Shown piece by piece: positions 23,501-30,996 of a DNA stretch of 64,000 bases; the stretch's first letter is position 1, and every line of letters begins with the position of its first letter. A program made the translations under genes and the position numbers. A model generated the notes under the pieces. The model did no database searches and had not been told where the DNA came from. It saw nothing but the letters and a program-made list of their open reading frames with translations. The stretch lies in assembly GCA_027489965.1 (NCBI GenBank), contig JAIXZA010000162.1, forward strand, positions 248,001 to 312,000, written 5' to 3'. Origin of the DNA: Verrucomicrobiaceae bacterium. Its GTDB lineage: Bacteria > Verrucomicrobiota > Verrucomicrobiia > Verrucomicrobiales > Verrucomicrobiaceae.

Positions 23501-26235
23501 TTAACAGCACCACTGGCACTTATACTCTGCAAGGAGCCGGTGCGGAGATCTTCTTCAATGCCGATGGATTCCAATACGCTCTGACTCAACTCACCGGCGA
23601 TGGCGAAATTCGTGCGCGTGTCACCAGTCAGACCAATTCCAATCCCTGGGCCAAGGCGGGGGTTATGTTCCGAGAGAACCTCAGCGCAGGCTCACGCCAT
23701 GCAACGGTCTTTACCACACCAGTCACTGCCGCAAACGGGTTTGGTGTTGTCTGGCGTCCGACAGCCAATGGCGCCTCCAATTATGCTGGCGGACCAGTCG
23801 TGAATGCGGCTCCCAATAACTGGGTCCGCCTTGTTCGTGCTGGGAATGTGGTCACCGCTTTCTCGTCCACAAATGGCAATGCCTGGACCACCATCAGCAC
23901 TGCCACTTTGACCAATCTGTCCTCGTCGCTGTATGTAGGTCTGGTCGTCACCTCAGCCACGGCTACACAGTTGAGCACGGCGACTTTTGACAATGTGCAG
24001 ATCGTCGGTTCACTCACGGCGGTTGCGCCAGCTGTGACGCTTTCTTCTTCGAGTGCTGTCGAAAGTGGAGCCTTCACGGTGCAGACGCGGTTCACACAAG
24101 CGGTCACGGGACTCGCTCCTTCCGATTTCAATGTGACCAATGGCAATGCCTCAAATCTGACTGGTTCAGGAAACGCTTATGCCATCACGATCACACCTAC
24201 ACTTGCAGGAAATGTCACCGTTTCCTTGCCCGCCGCGGCGGCTGTGAATGCAGGAAATGTCGCTAGCTTGGCCTCCAACTCGCTAACGGTCGCCTTTACC
24301 CCGCCTGCCGCCGTGACATTGACAGGTCGAGACATCGGTACTGTTGGGGTTGCAGGTAATACAAGTCTGAATACCACCAACGGCACGTACACGGTTCGTG
24401 GAGCAGGTGAAGAGATCTTCTTCTCCGAAGACAGCTTCCATTTTGCAGCAGCACAACTGACTGGTGATGGAGAAATCCGCGCCCGAGTCACAGGTCTAAC
24501 AAACACCGGTGATTGGGCTAAAGCAGGCGTCATGTTCCGTGAAAATCTTAACGCCGGTTCTCGGCACGCCATGTTCTGCTCCATGCCTGCTGCCTCAGGC
24601 TTTGGCACGGGGCTTGTCTGGCGTCCGACTGCAAATGCTGCTGCCGCATTTCAATTCGGCCCATCACTGAATCCAGCTCCAAATAATTGGTTACGTCTGG
24701 TTCGTGTCGGCAATGTCATTTCTTCGTTTGCCTCCTCCAACGGCACCACTTGGACGAGCATTCAGTCGATCACTTTCACAGCTTTGCCATCCACGCTGTA
24801 TGTTGGTCTGGCAGTCACCGCAACAGACCCGCAGACACTGGCTGCAGGTACTTTTGATAACGTGCAGATTGTCGGCATCACTACTGCGGGCTCCATGCCG
24901 GCTATTCCTGTCAGTGGTGGAGGCACCGTGACTGGCGGTGGCGTCGGTTACAGTCAGATAGCTGATACTGATTTTGATGGGGATGATGTGAATGACCTCA
25001 TCGAATACGCCCTCGGAAGCAATGTTGCCTACGATGGTGGCTGGTGGCTTACCACGATGGCTGGTGGTCGTGTCGATGCTCATTTGACTTACCTAGATTC
25101 CGTTACTGACGTGACCTTCAACTTGGAAACTTCATCCGACTTAGTGAACTGGGTGCCACTTGCGCTTGCCTCAACGGTCAGTGATTTAGGTGGTGGCATA
25201 GTCCAGCGAACTTGGTCAGGCATCACTGGCTTAAACGGTCAAAGCGTGCAACGTGGTTTGCTTCGATTACGAGTGACTCACAACAACGGGCTTACAGCCG
25301 CCAGCGCACCTCAGGGTTGGCAGCGGTTTAATCTTGACGTTGGTACACAATCGGTTGGCGTCAGCCTACTCAATGCACCGCTCTTTTCAGGCATCGTCAC
25401 GGCCCGCACCGCCGCTGATCAAGTTCAAATGGCATCTGTCGAGGCACTCTCTATTGACCCTGCTGCCAGCTACTACCTGGAAGTGCGTGATGGAGCACAG
25501 GCAGGTCACCGCTACGAAATCAGCAGTATCAATGGTTCTGTCGCCACCCTGAATCTGACCTCTGCCAATTCCACTCAGGCAGCGCTTCCAGAAGATATCA
25601 TTGGAGCCCGTATCTTTGTACGGCCGCATATGACTCTCGGCCAAATCTTCCCCAAAGCCACAATGACAGGCAGCACGCGCAGCAGCGGAGCCGATCAGGT
25701 GCTTTTCCACAATGGCACGGGCTGGGAAACGTACTGGTTGAATCAAACCGCTACAAGACAACAATGGGTGCTTACTGGAGATGCCACACTGGCCTCTCGT
25801 GACAACCAAATCATTTCTCCAGGAACGGGAGTGATGGCAAAGATTCTCAGCCTGCCAAAATCCATGACCTTAACGGGTTATGCGCGTCTGAATCCCTTCC
25901 GCCGCCTCCTAAAAGCGGGGCATAATTTCTTGGCTCTGCCGCGTCCTGTCGATGCCACACCGTTGCAATTGGACCTCACCACCGAAGTTGGATTCATTCC
26001 CTCCACCCGCCTAACCACTGCCGACCAGCTACAGCTATGGACGGGCGACAGCCAAGTTGGTGCAACCGCCTACACCACCTATTGGCTTCGTGGATCTGCG
26101 GCCTCAGCCAATTGGGTGCTACAAACCGACGCTAACAATACCAGCGTTAGCGATACCCTGAAACTCCCTGCCAACAAAGCCTTCTTCCTCAAAACAATGC
26201 CAACCAGCACTCCCAATGGCTGGCTTACCGATTAG
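17557..26235 (+). CDS. Giant exported copper radical oxidase with PA14, PKD, propeller and di-heme MauG-like domains
   Basis: A 2892-residue protein with signal peptide MKKTVALLLSLSFSVLAG. Domains by eye: galactose-oxidase Kelch propeller (40-420) plus C-terminal E-set domain (420-525); Ig-like He_PIG (527-615); PA14 (618-775); He_PIG (778-866); PKD (868-955); YVTN-type propeller (958-1330); di-heme cytochrome/MauG-like domain (1335-1580) with two CASCH motifs (Cys1351-His1355, Cys1481-His1485); three Ig-plus-LamG-like units (1583-2443); and a TIGR02597-type tail (2450-2892). Galactose oxidase residues are conserved: Cys122 (MFCGG) and Tyr167 (RWYN) for the cross-linked cofactor, Tyr381-His382 (NYHS) and His465 (THSVNTD) as copper ligands. 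The stacking Trp of galactose oxidase appears absent, as in glyoxal oxidases. It oxidises an alcohol or aldehyde to make peroxide, by inference. It overlaps the upstream fusion gene (ATGA). Confidence 0.88.
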   Translation: MKKTVALLLSLSFSVLAGNDDHGISDVLSAEAQAFAPAFIVKTGPAPTAATRSTVGQWGSVINWTPHLPVTAATLPDGRLLTFSSNQRTTFPGGVEFTFAAVWNPATGAFTEINNTRHDMFCGGTAMLPDGRVVINGGRNTTRLSSIFDWRTNQWSAMPNMNDPRWYNTTVALTDGSVFTVTGDGGTNTAERWVEAAGWGRLSNINWASVVAQPGYLTRWHPFILVAPDNRLFHGGPTDEMNWITTIGNGSLTSANANVPGAHYPKEGTFAMYNEGRILVMGGSANTNPNPSDGSTGTSTNLAFTIDIRGSQPVVAPTSSMKFVRQFCNSVILPNGEVMVIGGNSSGLKFNDTGSILAPEIWNPTTGQWREVTDMAIPRNYHSLALLLPDGRVWSGGSGLSGNAADHRDAQLYTPPMLFNADGSNATRPTLSNSPSSIGPGQVFNIQGSSGITRFTFIKMSSQTHSVNTDLRFLELPFTSPSTGNYQITAHSNISVMTPGYWMLFGLNAQGAYSVASIIQVATTNVPTLGNPGPQTTASTKTASLQLVAAGTGTLTYSATGLPPGLSINATTGLISGTVTAAPAVFNVVARVQSSLGFNTSVPFTWTIVPSTLGSGTILREWWLNIGSGMTVQDLTNNTAYPNNPSGSDQPTSFEAPSNWADNYGTRMRGWVHAAVTGQYRFWIASDDNGRLLLSTNDNPANAGQIASVGDWTDSRQWTKFATQASALITLQAGQRYYIEALMKEGAGGDNLAIGWQPPGASGPEVIPGINLSPWSPNRAPIVTNPGARSHVVGTAITLAIQASDVDGDTLSYSATGLPNGMTIQPSSGVINGTPSAVGTFNVVVSVTDNKGSPSTAGFTWTIVQTLVLSKPLTTARPINTAVSYTATSTGGVNTRYRWNFGDGSATTSYSANPTASRSYVAPGRYLVTLDATDDSAIVRSVTFYQVIHAPLTTRKPTVSSNIVFEDLATGNDRIWVVNQDADTVTVFDAVTRAKLVETTVGTGPRNIAIAPDGRAWVTNVESSTISILNGTSYAVAATVTLPRGSRPFGIAFDPVGTAAFVALEGSGQLLKLNPITGTQISSLSVGQHARHVSVNADGTRVYVSRFISPALPGENTLTPDTTGRGGEVVVVAGSTLAFERMIILQHSELSDSQNSARGIPNYLGATALSPDGLSAWVPSKQDNIKRGTARNGVGLNHDQTLRAISSRINLTTQTEDYAGRVDYDNAGMPSAAIYDPWGGYVFVALESSRAVAVIDAWNKEIIARFDVGRAPQGLAISPDGLTLFVHNFMDRSVGVFNVSSIVSGGNAQPITVATLASVQTEKLTATVLKGKQLFYDALDVRVALQEYMSCASCHNDGGQDGRVWDLTGFGEGLRNTITLRGHGNHGMLHWTGNFDEVHDFEGQIRTLAGGTGLMTDTQFNTGTRRQPLGDPKAGVSVDLDALAAYVRSLTVESRSPFRNTDGTLTAAAVSGELVFRQQNCASCHSGTNFTNSALNVFRNIGTIKPISGKRLNGTLTGFDVPTLRGLWATGPYLHDGSVATLSAVVLAHQGTAIPTADLNNLVAYLQQIDDVPATAPLPVTVQISTTAAAPVSAAFNVNATFSHPVTGFVLSDISLSGGSVSALNGSGSSYTFTVTPTANVAISLDANVVQDAASLGNQASNTLNLSYSAPVNPSALVGQDIGAPSLAGSTTFDSATGTYTLTGSGAEIFFDHDDFQYALTTLTGDGEIRARVRSLSNTNPWAKAGVMIRESSATGSRHALTCITPPSAGNGFAMISRAALNGASDFVGGSAVNASPNNWVRLVRVGNVLTSFTSANGTAWTQLGTVTLSGLTNQVLIGLALSSTDDSLLAEGVFDNVQITGSTGGIAPTSRLTSTSAIEAGAFNVRTQFSQTVTGLTLSDFTVTNGTASNLTGSGAIYNVTITPLAAGAVTIRLPAAAVVNTANVASSASNTLSVTFSPPVNVALAGQDVGNVQLTGSTVFNSTTGTYTLQGAGAEIFFNADGFQYALTQLTGDGEIRARVTSQTNSNPWAKAGVMFRENLSAGSRHATVFTTPVTAANGFGVVWRPTANGASNYAGGPVVNAAPNNWVRLVRAGNVVTAFSSTNGNAWTTISTATLTNLSSSLYVGLVVTSATATQLSTATFDNVQIVGSLTAVAPAVTLSSSSAVESGAFTVQTRFTQAVTGLAPSDFNVTNGNASNLTGSGNAYAITITPTLAGNVTVSLPAAAAVNAGNVASLASNSLTVAFTPPAAVTLTGRDIGTVGVAGNTSLNTTNGTYTVRGAGEEIFFSEDSFHFAAAQLTGDGEIRARVTGLTNTGDWAKAGVMFRENLNAGSRHAMFCSMPAASGFGTGLVWRPTANAAAAFQFGPSLNPAPNNWLRLVRVGNVISSFASSNGTTWTSIQSITFTALPSTLYVGLAVTATDPQTLAAGTFDNVQIVGITTAGSMPAIPVSGGGTVTGGGVGYSQIADTDFDGDDVNDLIEYALGSNVAYDGGWWLTTMAGGRVDAHLTYLDSVTDVTFNLETSSDLVNWVPLALASTVSDLGGGIVQRTWSGITGLNGQSVQRGLLRLRVTHNNGLTAASAPQGWQRFNLDVGTQSVGVSLLNAPLFSGIVTARTAADQVQMASVEALSIDPAASYYLEVRDGAQAGHRYEISSINGSVATLNLTSANSTQAALPEDIIGARIFVRPHMTLGQIFPKATMTGSTRSSGADQVLFHNGTGWETYWLNQTATRQQWVLTGDATLASRDNQIISPGTGVMAKILSLPKSMTLTGYARLNPFRRLLKAGHNFLALPRPVDATPLQLDLTTEVGFIPSTRLTTADQLQLWTGDSQVGATAYTTYWLRGSAASANWVLQTDANNTSVSDTLKLPANKAFFLKTMPTSTPNGWLTD
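22300..24890 (+). repeat. Three tandem Ig-plus-LamG-like coding repeats
   Basis: Within the giant gene, a unit of about 850 bp occurs three times. Each encodes an Ig-like stretch (F..TF..PVTGF.LSDI...G..S.L.GSG..Y) and a domain with TYTL.G.GAEIFF, QLTGDGEIRARV, WAKAGVM.RE, NNWVRLVR.GNV and FDNVQI.G. The LamG-like parts begin near 22580, 23442 and 24313. The copies are clearly diverged, so the expansion is not recent. Confidence 0.85.
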
Positions 26236-26990
26236 AGCGCCGTTTTGAGTAGAGCTGCTAGGCCTAAGGACGCTTGTCTTCCCACGCTGACCACCTCGGC
26301 ATGGTCCAGAATCTGTGGTTTCAAACCAGCGGCCCAATTGGTGAGCATTGAAATTCCGGCGACCTCCATACCCAAAGCGCGAGCTTGTATCGCCTCGGGC
26401 ACAGTGGACATGCCTACCGCATCTGCGCCCAGGGTTCGTAGCATTCGGATCTCTGCTGGGGTTTCATATTGGGGGCCGAGGAGCGCTGCATAAACGCCTT
26501 CGTGCAGGGGTAGTTGTAGATCTTGTGCCGCTTGATGAAAGCGCTGGCGCCAGCCTGCTGAGTATACCTCACTCATGTCATGAAACTGGGCGCTGCCAAG
26601 CAGCGGTGTCGTTCCTTGTAAATTCAGATGATCGCTGATCAGCATGAGTTCACCCACCTCCATGGAGTCTTTGATCGCCCCAGCAGCATTGGTCAGCACC
26701 ACCCGCCGGATACCGAGATCGTGCATGAAACGAATGCTTGCGGTAACTTCAAAAGCGCTGAGGCCTTCATACAAATGCCGTCTTCCCTGCGCAATGAGCA
26801 CAGGCTTTTCTGAGACCTTGACAAGAACAAAGCGACCGACATGACCCGGAACGGTAGATGCGCTCAAGCCTGGAACTTTGGCAAACGCGACCTCCGCTTC
26901 GACACCGAAGGCATCCACCACTCCACTTAATCCAGAACCTAGAATGATGGCGGTTTCAGGACAGGCTTTGTTAATCAGGGTTAGACTCAT
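26232..26990 (-). CDS. Purine nucleoside phosphorylase
   Basis: A 252-residue enzyme of the trimeric PNP family (PunA/XapA/MTAP type), cleaving purine nucleosides with phosphate for salvage. Motifs: ETAIILGSGLSGVVD (phosphate loop), the conserved GR.H.YEG pattern as GRRHLYEGLS, VVLTNAAGAIK, LISDHLNLQG, YAALLGPQYETPAEIRMLRTLGADAVGMSTVPEAIQA and GISMLTNWAAG. Length is normal. It is convergent with the giant oxidase gene and its stop overlaps that gene's end by 4 bases. The upstream divergent neighbour is a glycosyltransferase. An hpt gene nearby on the plus strand serves the same purine salvage route, though not in one operon. Confidence 0.94.
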   Translation of the reverse strand: MSLTLINKACPETAIILGSGLSGVVDAFGVEAEVAFAKVPGLSASTVPGHVGRFVLVKVSEKPVLIAQGRRHLYEGLSAFEVTASIRFMHDLGIRRVVLTNAAGAIKDSMEVGELMLISDHLNLQGTTPLLGSAQFHDMSEVYSAGWRQRFHQAAQDLQLPLHEGVYAALLGPQYETPAEIRMLRTLGADAVGMSTVPEAIQARALGMEVAGISMLTNWAAGLKPQILDHAEVVSVGRQASLGLAALLKTAL

Positions 26991-27084
26991 GGCTTGATTG
27001 ATCGTCGGAGAAGATCGTCTTTCAACAAATCATCCAAAAGACAAATTGCGCTGGAACTCTGAAAAATGTCCCCGTCAGTACTTG

Positions 27085-28347
27085 ATGTCTTCAGCCAGTT
27101 CAGGTTTATCCACTTTTCGCACTCACTTGCCGGGTATCATCGCGGCCATAACCATCCTGTTTATCTATGCTGTTCTAGCCATTTTGCGTCATTCTGAAAC
27201 GCTGATCTGGGATGAGGGTCGCTACCTGATTTATGCCAAAAATTTGACACAGGGTTTCTATGTGGATAGTGCTGATCCAGACTTCGTCAATGGTCCAGGT
27301 TACCCGATGGTGCTGATGCCTTTTTGTTGGAGTACGCAGGGTTGGCTTATGGCTCGTCTGCTTAATGCCTTGTTGATGGCTGGCGCTTCCGGCTTTGTTT
27401 GGTTGACCCTGCGTCAGTATGCCAGTGCTGCTTGGGCGGCGGCGGGAGCTTGGATCATAGGCCTGCATCCATCTCTACTGTGGATTGGCTTTTCGATCAT
27501 GACAGAGCCTCTCACCATGTTCTGTCTGACAGGCTTCATGTGGTCTTTTTGTTATGCCCTGCGCATCGGCACTTGGCGCTGGATCATCACTGCAGCCCTA
27601 TTTCTCGGCTGGTTAACTTTGACCCGAGTGTTCTTTGGTCATGTAATCGTCGCCTGCGCTGTCATGGGTTTAGTCTTGCTACTCATTCGTGAATGGCGCG
27701 TTCAGATCCGCCGCGCTTTATTGATCCTTGCTGGCGCCTTTTTTCTGTGCACGCCTTACTTGTTTCATACTTGGCAAAAGACGGGCCAAGTCCTTTGCTG
27801 GTCCACTAACAGTGGCGAGCTGCTTTACTGGATGTGCAGCACCAACGAAGGTGAAAATGGTCATTGGTTTCGCTACTCAGACGCCAAGGAAGACCCAATG
27901 CTGGCCGGGAAACATGCAGCTTTTTTCACTGCGGCCCTGAAGAAGCCTGCCCTTGAAAGAGAAGCACTGTTTAAACAAGCGGCTGTAGCGAATTTTAGGG
28001 CGAATCCTGGGCAAGTCGGATACAACTGGCTCTGCAATCTTTCACGTTTGGCTTTTGGTTTTCCACGTTCTCATCAAGTCGAAGAACTGCGGTATGTGGC
28101 TTTTATCATCGCTAATGGACCTCTCATTTTGTTGGCAGGAATCATGGGGTTACTCGGTCTTTGGCGCTGGCGCACTGTGCCTGTGGAGGTTTGGTTCCTC
28201 ATGGGTTTTACGGCCTTTTACCTGGGTGGCACCAGCTTAGCGCCATCACTGCCGCGCTACTTTGTGCCCGTGTATCCTCTGCTGATGCTCGGTATAGCTG
28301 CGGTCTGGAAAAACAATGTGGTTTGTCAGCTCAAAAAGCTCGACTGA
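27085..28347 (+). CDS. GT39/PMT-like membrane glycosyltransferase
   Basis: A 420-residue integral membrane protein with about nine to ten hydrophobic segments. The first loop carries LIWDEGRYLIYAKNLTQGFY, with the acidic DE pair typical of GT-C glycosyltransferases (dolichyl-phosphate-mannose mannosyltransferase/ArnT group), followed by NGPGYPMVLMPF. It probably transfers a lipid-linked sugar to a protein or envelope glycan on the periplasmic side; donor and acceptor are unknown. The ATG at 27085 is chosen over 26998 because the extra 29 residues are polar and unrelated. It lies 94 bases from the divergent PNP gene and ends 6 bases before the convergent pdxH. Confidence 0.82.
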   Translation: MSSASSGLSTFRTHLPGIIAAITILFIYAVLAILRHSETLIWDEGRYLIYAKNLTQGFYVDSADPDFVNGPGYPMVLMPFCWSTQGWLMARLLNALLMAGASGFVWLTLRQYASAAWAAAGAWIIGLHPSLLWIGFSIMTEPLTMFCLTGFMWSFCYALRIGTWRWIITAALFLGWLTLTRVFFGHVIVACAVMGLVLLLIREWRVQIRRALLILAGAFFLCTPYLFHTWQKTGQVLCWSTNSGELLYWMCSTNEGENGHWFRYSDAKEDPMLAGKHAAFFTAALKKPALEREALFKQAAVANFRANPGQVGYNWLCNLSRLAFGFPRSHQVEELRYVAFIIANGPLILLAGIMGLLGLWRWRTVPVEVWFLMGFTAFYLGGTSLAPSLPRYFVPVYPLLMLGIAAVWKNNVVCQLKKLD

Positions 28348-28353
28348 ACCTGC

Positions 28354-29007
28354 TCATGGGCTGAGTCGGTCGATTTTCCAAACTCCATCGACACGCGTGT
28401 AGCGCAGGCGATCGTGCAAGCGACTGACCCGCCCCTGCCAAAACTCGATCTGAGTTGGCTTCAATGCATAGCCACCCCAAAAGGGTGGGCATGGGATCTC
28501 CTTGTCGGCAAAACGTGCCTCCATCTCCAATTGGCGGGCTTCCAGCCACTCGCGCCCTGGGATCACCTGACTTTGTTCAGACACCCAAGCTCCAATTTGA
28601 TGGCCTCTCGGGCGACTCGCAAAGTAGCTCTCCGCTTCCGCGGGCGGTAGCTTCTCAATGACCCCACGAATGCTCACCTGATGATGTCTTTGCGTCCAAA
28701 GAAACACCGCACTCGCCGCTGGATGGGCAGCGATCTCCTGGCCTTTCCGGCTCTCATAGTTCGTGTAAAAATGAAAGCCTTGATCATCCAACCCTTTAAG
28801 GAGAACGGTCCGCGCCGTTGGAGCACCATCCAGACCGATCGTGCCAAGAGTCATCGCATTAGGTTCTGGTAGCTTGTGGGAAAGCGCGTCTTCCAACCAG
28901 GCCTGGAAAAGCACTTGCGGATCAGCTGGCGCTTTGTCCTCGGTCAGGTTATCGAGATCATAACTGACGCGGAGGTCACGGAGAGTGTTTGGCGGAAAAT
29001 CGATCAT
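28354..29007 (-). CDS. pdxH: Pyridoxamine 5'-phosphate oxidase
   Basis: A 217-residue FMN enzyme oxidising pyridoxine/pyridoxamine 5'-phosphate to PLP. The family pattern is complete: RVSYDLDNLTED at the N-terminus, ARTVLLKGLDDQGFHFYTNYESRKGQEIAAHP (FMN contacts), VRGVIEKL-like strand as SIRGVIEKLPPAEAESYFASRPRGHQIGAWVS (PLP contacts) and the C-terminal signature PPFWGGYALKPTQIEFWQGRVSRLHDRLRY. The ATG at 29007 is preferred: the long frame to 29163 adds residues antisense to the hpt start region. It is divergently placed, 73 bases from hpt, so the two may share promoter space. Confidence 0.95.
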   Translation of the reverse strand: MIDFPPNTLRDLRVSYDLDNLTEDKAPADPQVLFQAWLEDALSHKLPEPNAMTLGTIGLDGAPTARTVLLKGLDDQGFHFYTNYESRKGQEIAAHPAASAVFLWTQRHHQVSIRGVIEKLPPAEAESYFASRPRGHQIGAWVSEQSQVIPGREWLEARQLEMEARFADKEIPCPPFWGGYALKPTQIEFWQGRVSRLHDRLRYTRVDGVWKIDRLSP

Positions 29008-29080
29008 AGTAGGAGAAGAAACGCGTGTCAGGCCATTGCGGCAATCCCTTGTTTGCGCCTTGATGCATGATTCTTGTCCC

Positions 29081-29623
29081 ATGACCCCACTTACAGGCAT
29101 TTTGAGCGACCTCGACCGCGTACTGCTCAGCGCGGAGGAAATCCATGATCGTGTGGCCACCATGGCTGCGCAAATCCAGCGAGACTATGAAGGTAAAGTC
29201 ATCACCGTTGTCGTTCTCATGGACGGCGCTCTTTTCTTTGTGGCCGATCTTTTACGCCAAATCGATCTGCCCATTCGGCTCGTTACCCTCGGAGCCAGCA
29301 GTTACCACGGCGGCACCCAGTCCACAGGCCAAGTGGCGATCCAGTGGCCAGCTGGCGCAGATTTTGAAAACCAGGACATTCTGCTCTTAGACGATATCTT
29401 GGACACGGGGCTTACCCTCAGCGCCCTCAGAGAGCGTCTCATGGCAGAAAAACCTGCTACTCTGCGCACAGCCGTCTTATTGGATAAAAAGCGCCCTCGC
29501 TCCCATGAATGTCCGCTTGACTATTGTGGCTTTGAAATTGCCGATGAGTTTGTTGTCGGTTACGGCATGGACTATCAGGCCCGCTTTCGTAATCTGCCCT
29601 GCATCGGGATTCTCAAGCCATGA
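29081..29623 (+). CDS. hpt: Hypoxanthine phosphoribosyltransferase
   Basis: A 180-residue purine-salvage phosphoribosyltransferase, converting hypoxanthine/guanine with PRPP to nucleotides. Motifs: VVVLMDGALFFVADLLRQI (loop I), RLVTLGASSYHGGTQSTGQV (flexible loop), the PRPP motif DILLLDDILDTGLTLSAL, and the C-terminal PLDYCGFEIADEFVVGYGMDYQARFRNLP. The length fits Hpt. The start used is the ATG at 29081; another ATG at 29063 would add six residues. The stop overlaps the start of moaD by 4 bases (ATGA). Confidence 0.95.
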   Translation: MTPLTGILSDLDRVLLSAEEIHDRVATMAAQIQRDYEGKVITVVVLMDGALFFVADLLRQIDLPIRLVTLGASSYHGGTQSTGQVAIQWPAGADFENQDILLLDDILDTGLTLSALRERLMAEKPATLRTAVLLDKKRPRSHECPLDYCGFEIADEFVVGYGMDYQARFRNLPCIGILKP

Positions 29624-29865
29624 AACTGCAACTCCTCTTCTTCTCCGTGCTGCAAGACATCACTAGCACCGCAGAGCTACCCTGGACATGCACTCCGGGC
29701 GCTCAGGTCAAAGATCTTCTCGCCAGTCTCTACGAGCGCTGGCCAAAACTTCGCGACTGGGACAGCAGCCTGCTCGTGGCCATCGATCAAACTTACGTCA
29801 AAAGAGAAGCTCCGCTGACCGACGGCGCTGAAGTCGCCATCATGCCGCCCGTTCAAGGCGGCTAG
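29620..29865 (+). CDS. moaD: MoaD/ThiS-family sulfur carrier protein
   Basis: An 81-residue ubiquitin-like protein ending in PPVQGG, the di-glycine tail that is adenylated and thiocarboxylated by MoeB/MoaB-type enzymes. The body (MKLQLLFFSVLQDI...VAIDQTYVKREAPLTDGAEVAIMPPVQGG) matches the small subunit of molybdopterin synthase. MoaE is not in this window. It is coupled to hpt by a 4-base overlap, an unusual pairing with no obvious metabolic link, and lies 42 bases upstream of the OB-HD protein. A general sulfur carrier role other than molybdopterin synthesis is possible. Confidence 0.85.
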   Translation: MKLQLLFFSVLQDITSTAELPWTCTPGAQVKDLLASLYERWPKLRDWDSSLLVAIDQTYVKREAPLTDGAEVAIMPPVQGG

Positions 29866-29907
29866 TTTCTCCTTTGATCTTTTGACATTTAAACCTTCAC
29901 TCCAGCC

Positions 29908-30996
29908 ATGGAAGAAAGCCACGACCTACCTGATCTACTGACTCTGACTCAAATTCGACAGGTCGCGGGACCGTCACCTCAGCCTTATCGGGTGCACGTT
30001 CAAGTTGATCAACGCAGTGAAAAGCAGACTTCTGGTGGTGCTCCTTTTCTTGAGATCAAGCTGGCTGATGGCGGTGAATCCATGGTATGGCGTCTGTTTG
30101 ACAATAACCCGCTTTTCGCTGACGCCCGTGCTTTGCAGCGAGGCCATTTTATTGAGCTGACAGCTCAATGGATCGATACAGGCAAGTATGGGATTGAACC
30201 TCGGCAGCCGCAGATGCGGTCTTTGAGCGAGGAAGAAAAACTCCTCGTTCTTGGTGGCGATCCTGATTTGGCCAGTCGTCAACAAGTGGACTTTGCCGAC
30301 ATCGCCAGCTTTGTAGAGTCGATTCATGATCCTCGGCTGCGCTGTTTGAGCAGTCTGTTTTTAGAAAAGCATGGAGAGCGATTCCGCAGAACGGCAGCCG
30401 CGCGTGAGAATCACCACGCAAGGCGTGGCGGTCTCGTCGAGCACGTGGCTCAGATGATGCGCTGTGCAGTGGCAATTTCTGGCGTGTATCCACATCTGAA
30501 TCAAGATCTCCTCATTGCTGGAGTGCTCTTTCATGATTGCGGAAAACTCTGGGAAAACTCTTATCCAGAAAACAGTTTTGCCATGCCATATCAGCTTCAT
30601 GGTGAGATGCTCGGCCACATCACTTTAGGGTTAGAGTTGGTCAACAAACTCTGGCGCGACATGCATGATCGCCCTGAGGCCGCCGAGTGGACGATGATGG
30701 AACCCGCTAGCGATCTGGTGCGTTTGCACCTCCTGCACCTCATCGCCTCACATCATGGCCAATACGAATATGGATCTCCGGTCCTGCCAAAGACACCAGA
30801 AGCCTTGGTTCTACATCATGTGGATAACATTGACGCAAAGATGGAAATGATGCGTCGTGGTTATGAGACCGCCAAAGAATTAGCTCCTGGAATCTTCGAG
30901 CGTTTCCGGCCTTTAAACATCAATGTGGTTGCTCCGTTGACCAAAGTGGCCCCACAGAGTGAAATCAGAGTTCATCCGCCCAGAGAAGGTGAATGA
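29908..30996 (+). CDS. YhaM-like OB-fold/HD-domain 3'-5' exoribonuclease
   Basis: A 362-residue protein. Residues 15-110 are an OB-fold (YRVHVQVDQRSEKQTSGGAPFLEIKLADGGESMVWRLFDNNP). Residues 165-330 form an HD phosphohydrolase domain: RREN-like AARENHHARRGGLVEHVAQMMR, the metal-binding LFHDCGKLWE, then LHLIASHHGQYEYGSP and LHHVDNIDAKME. This order and length fit the YhaM/CBF1 family of 3'-5' exoribonucleases. It lies in the same direction as hpt-moaD, with 42 bases between. Its end overlaps the convergent MBOAT-AlgJ fusion gene by 32 bases. Confidence 0.88.
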   Translation: MEESHDLPDLLTLTQIRQVAGPSPQPYRVHVQVDQRSEKQTSGGAPFLEIKLADGGESMVWRLFDNNPLFADARALQRGHFIELTAQWIDTGKYGIEPRQPQMRSLSEEEKLLVLGGDPDLASRQQVDFADIASFVESIHDPRLRCLSSLFLEKHGERFRRTAAARENHHARRGGLVEHVAQMMRCAVAISGVYPHLNQDLLIAGVLFHDCGKLWENSYPENSFAMPYQLHGEMLGHITLGLELVNKLWRDMHDRPEAAEWTMMEPASDLVRLHLLHLIASHHGQYEYGSPVLPKTPEALVLHHVDNIDAKMEMMRRGYETAKELAPGIFERFRPLNINVVAPLTKVAPQSEIRVHPPREGE

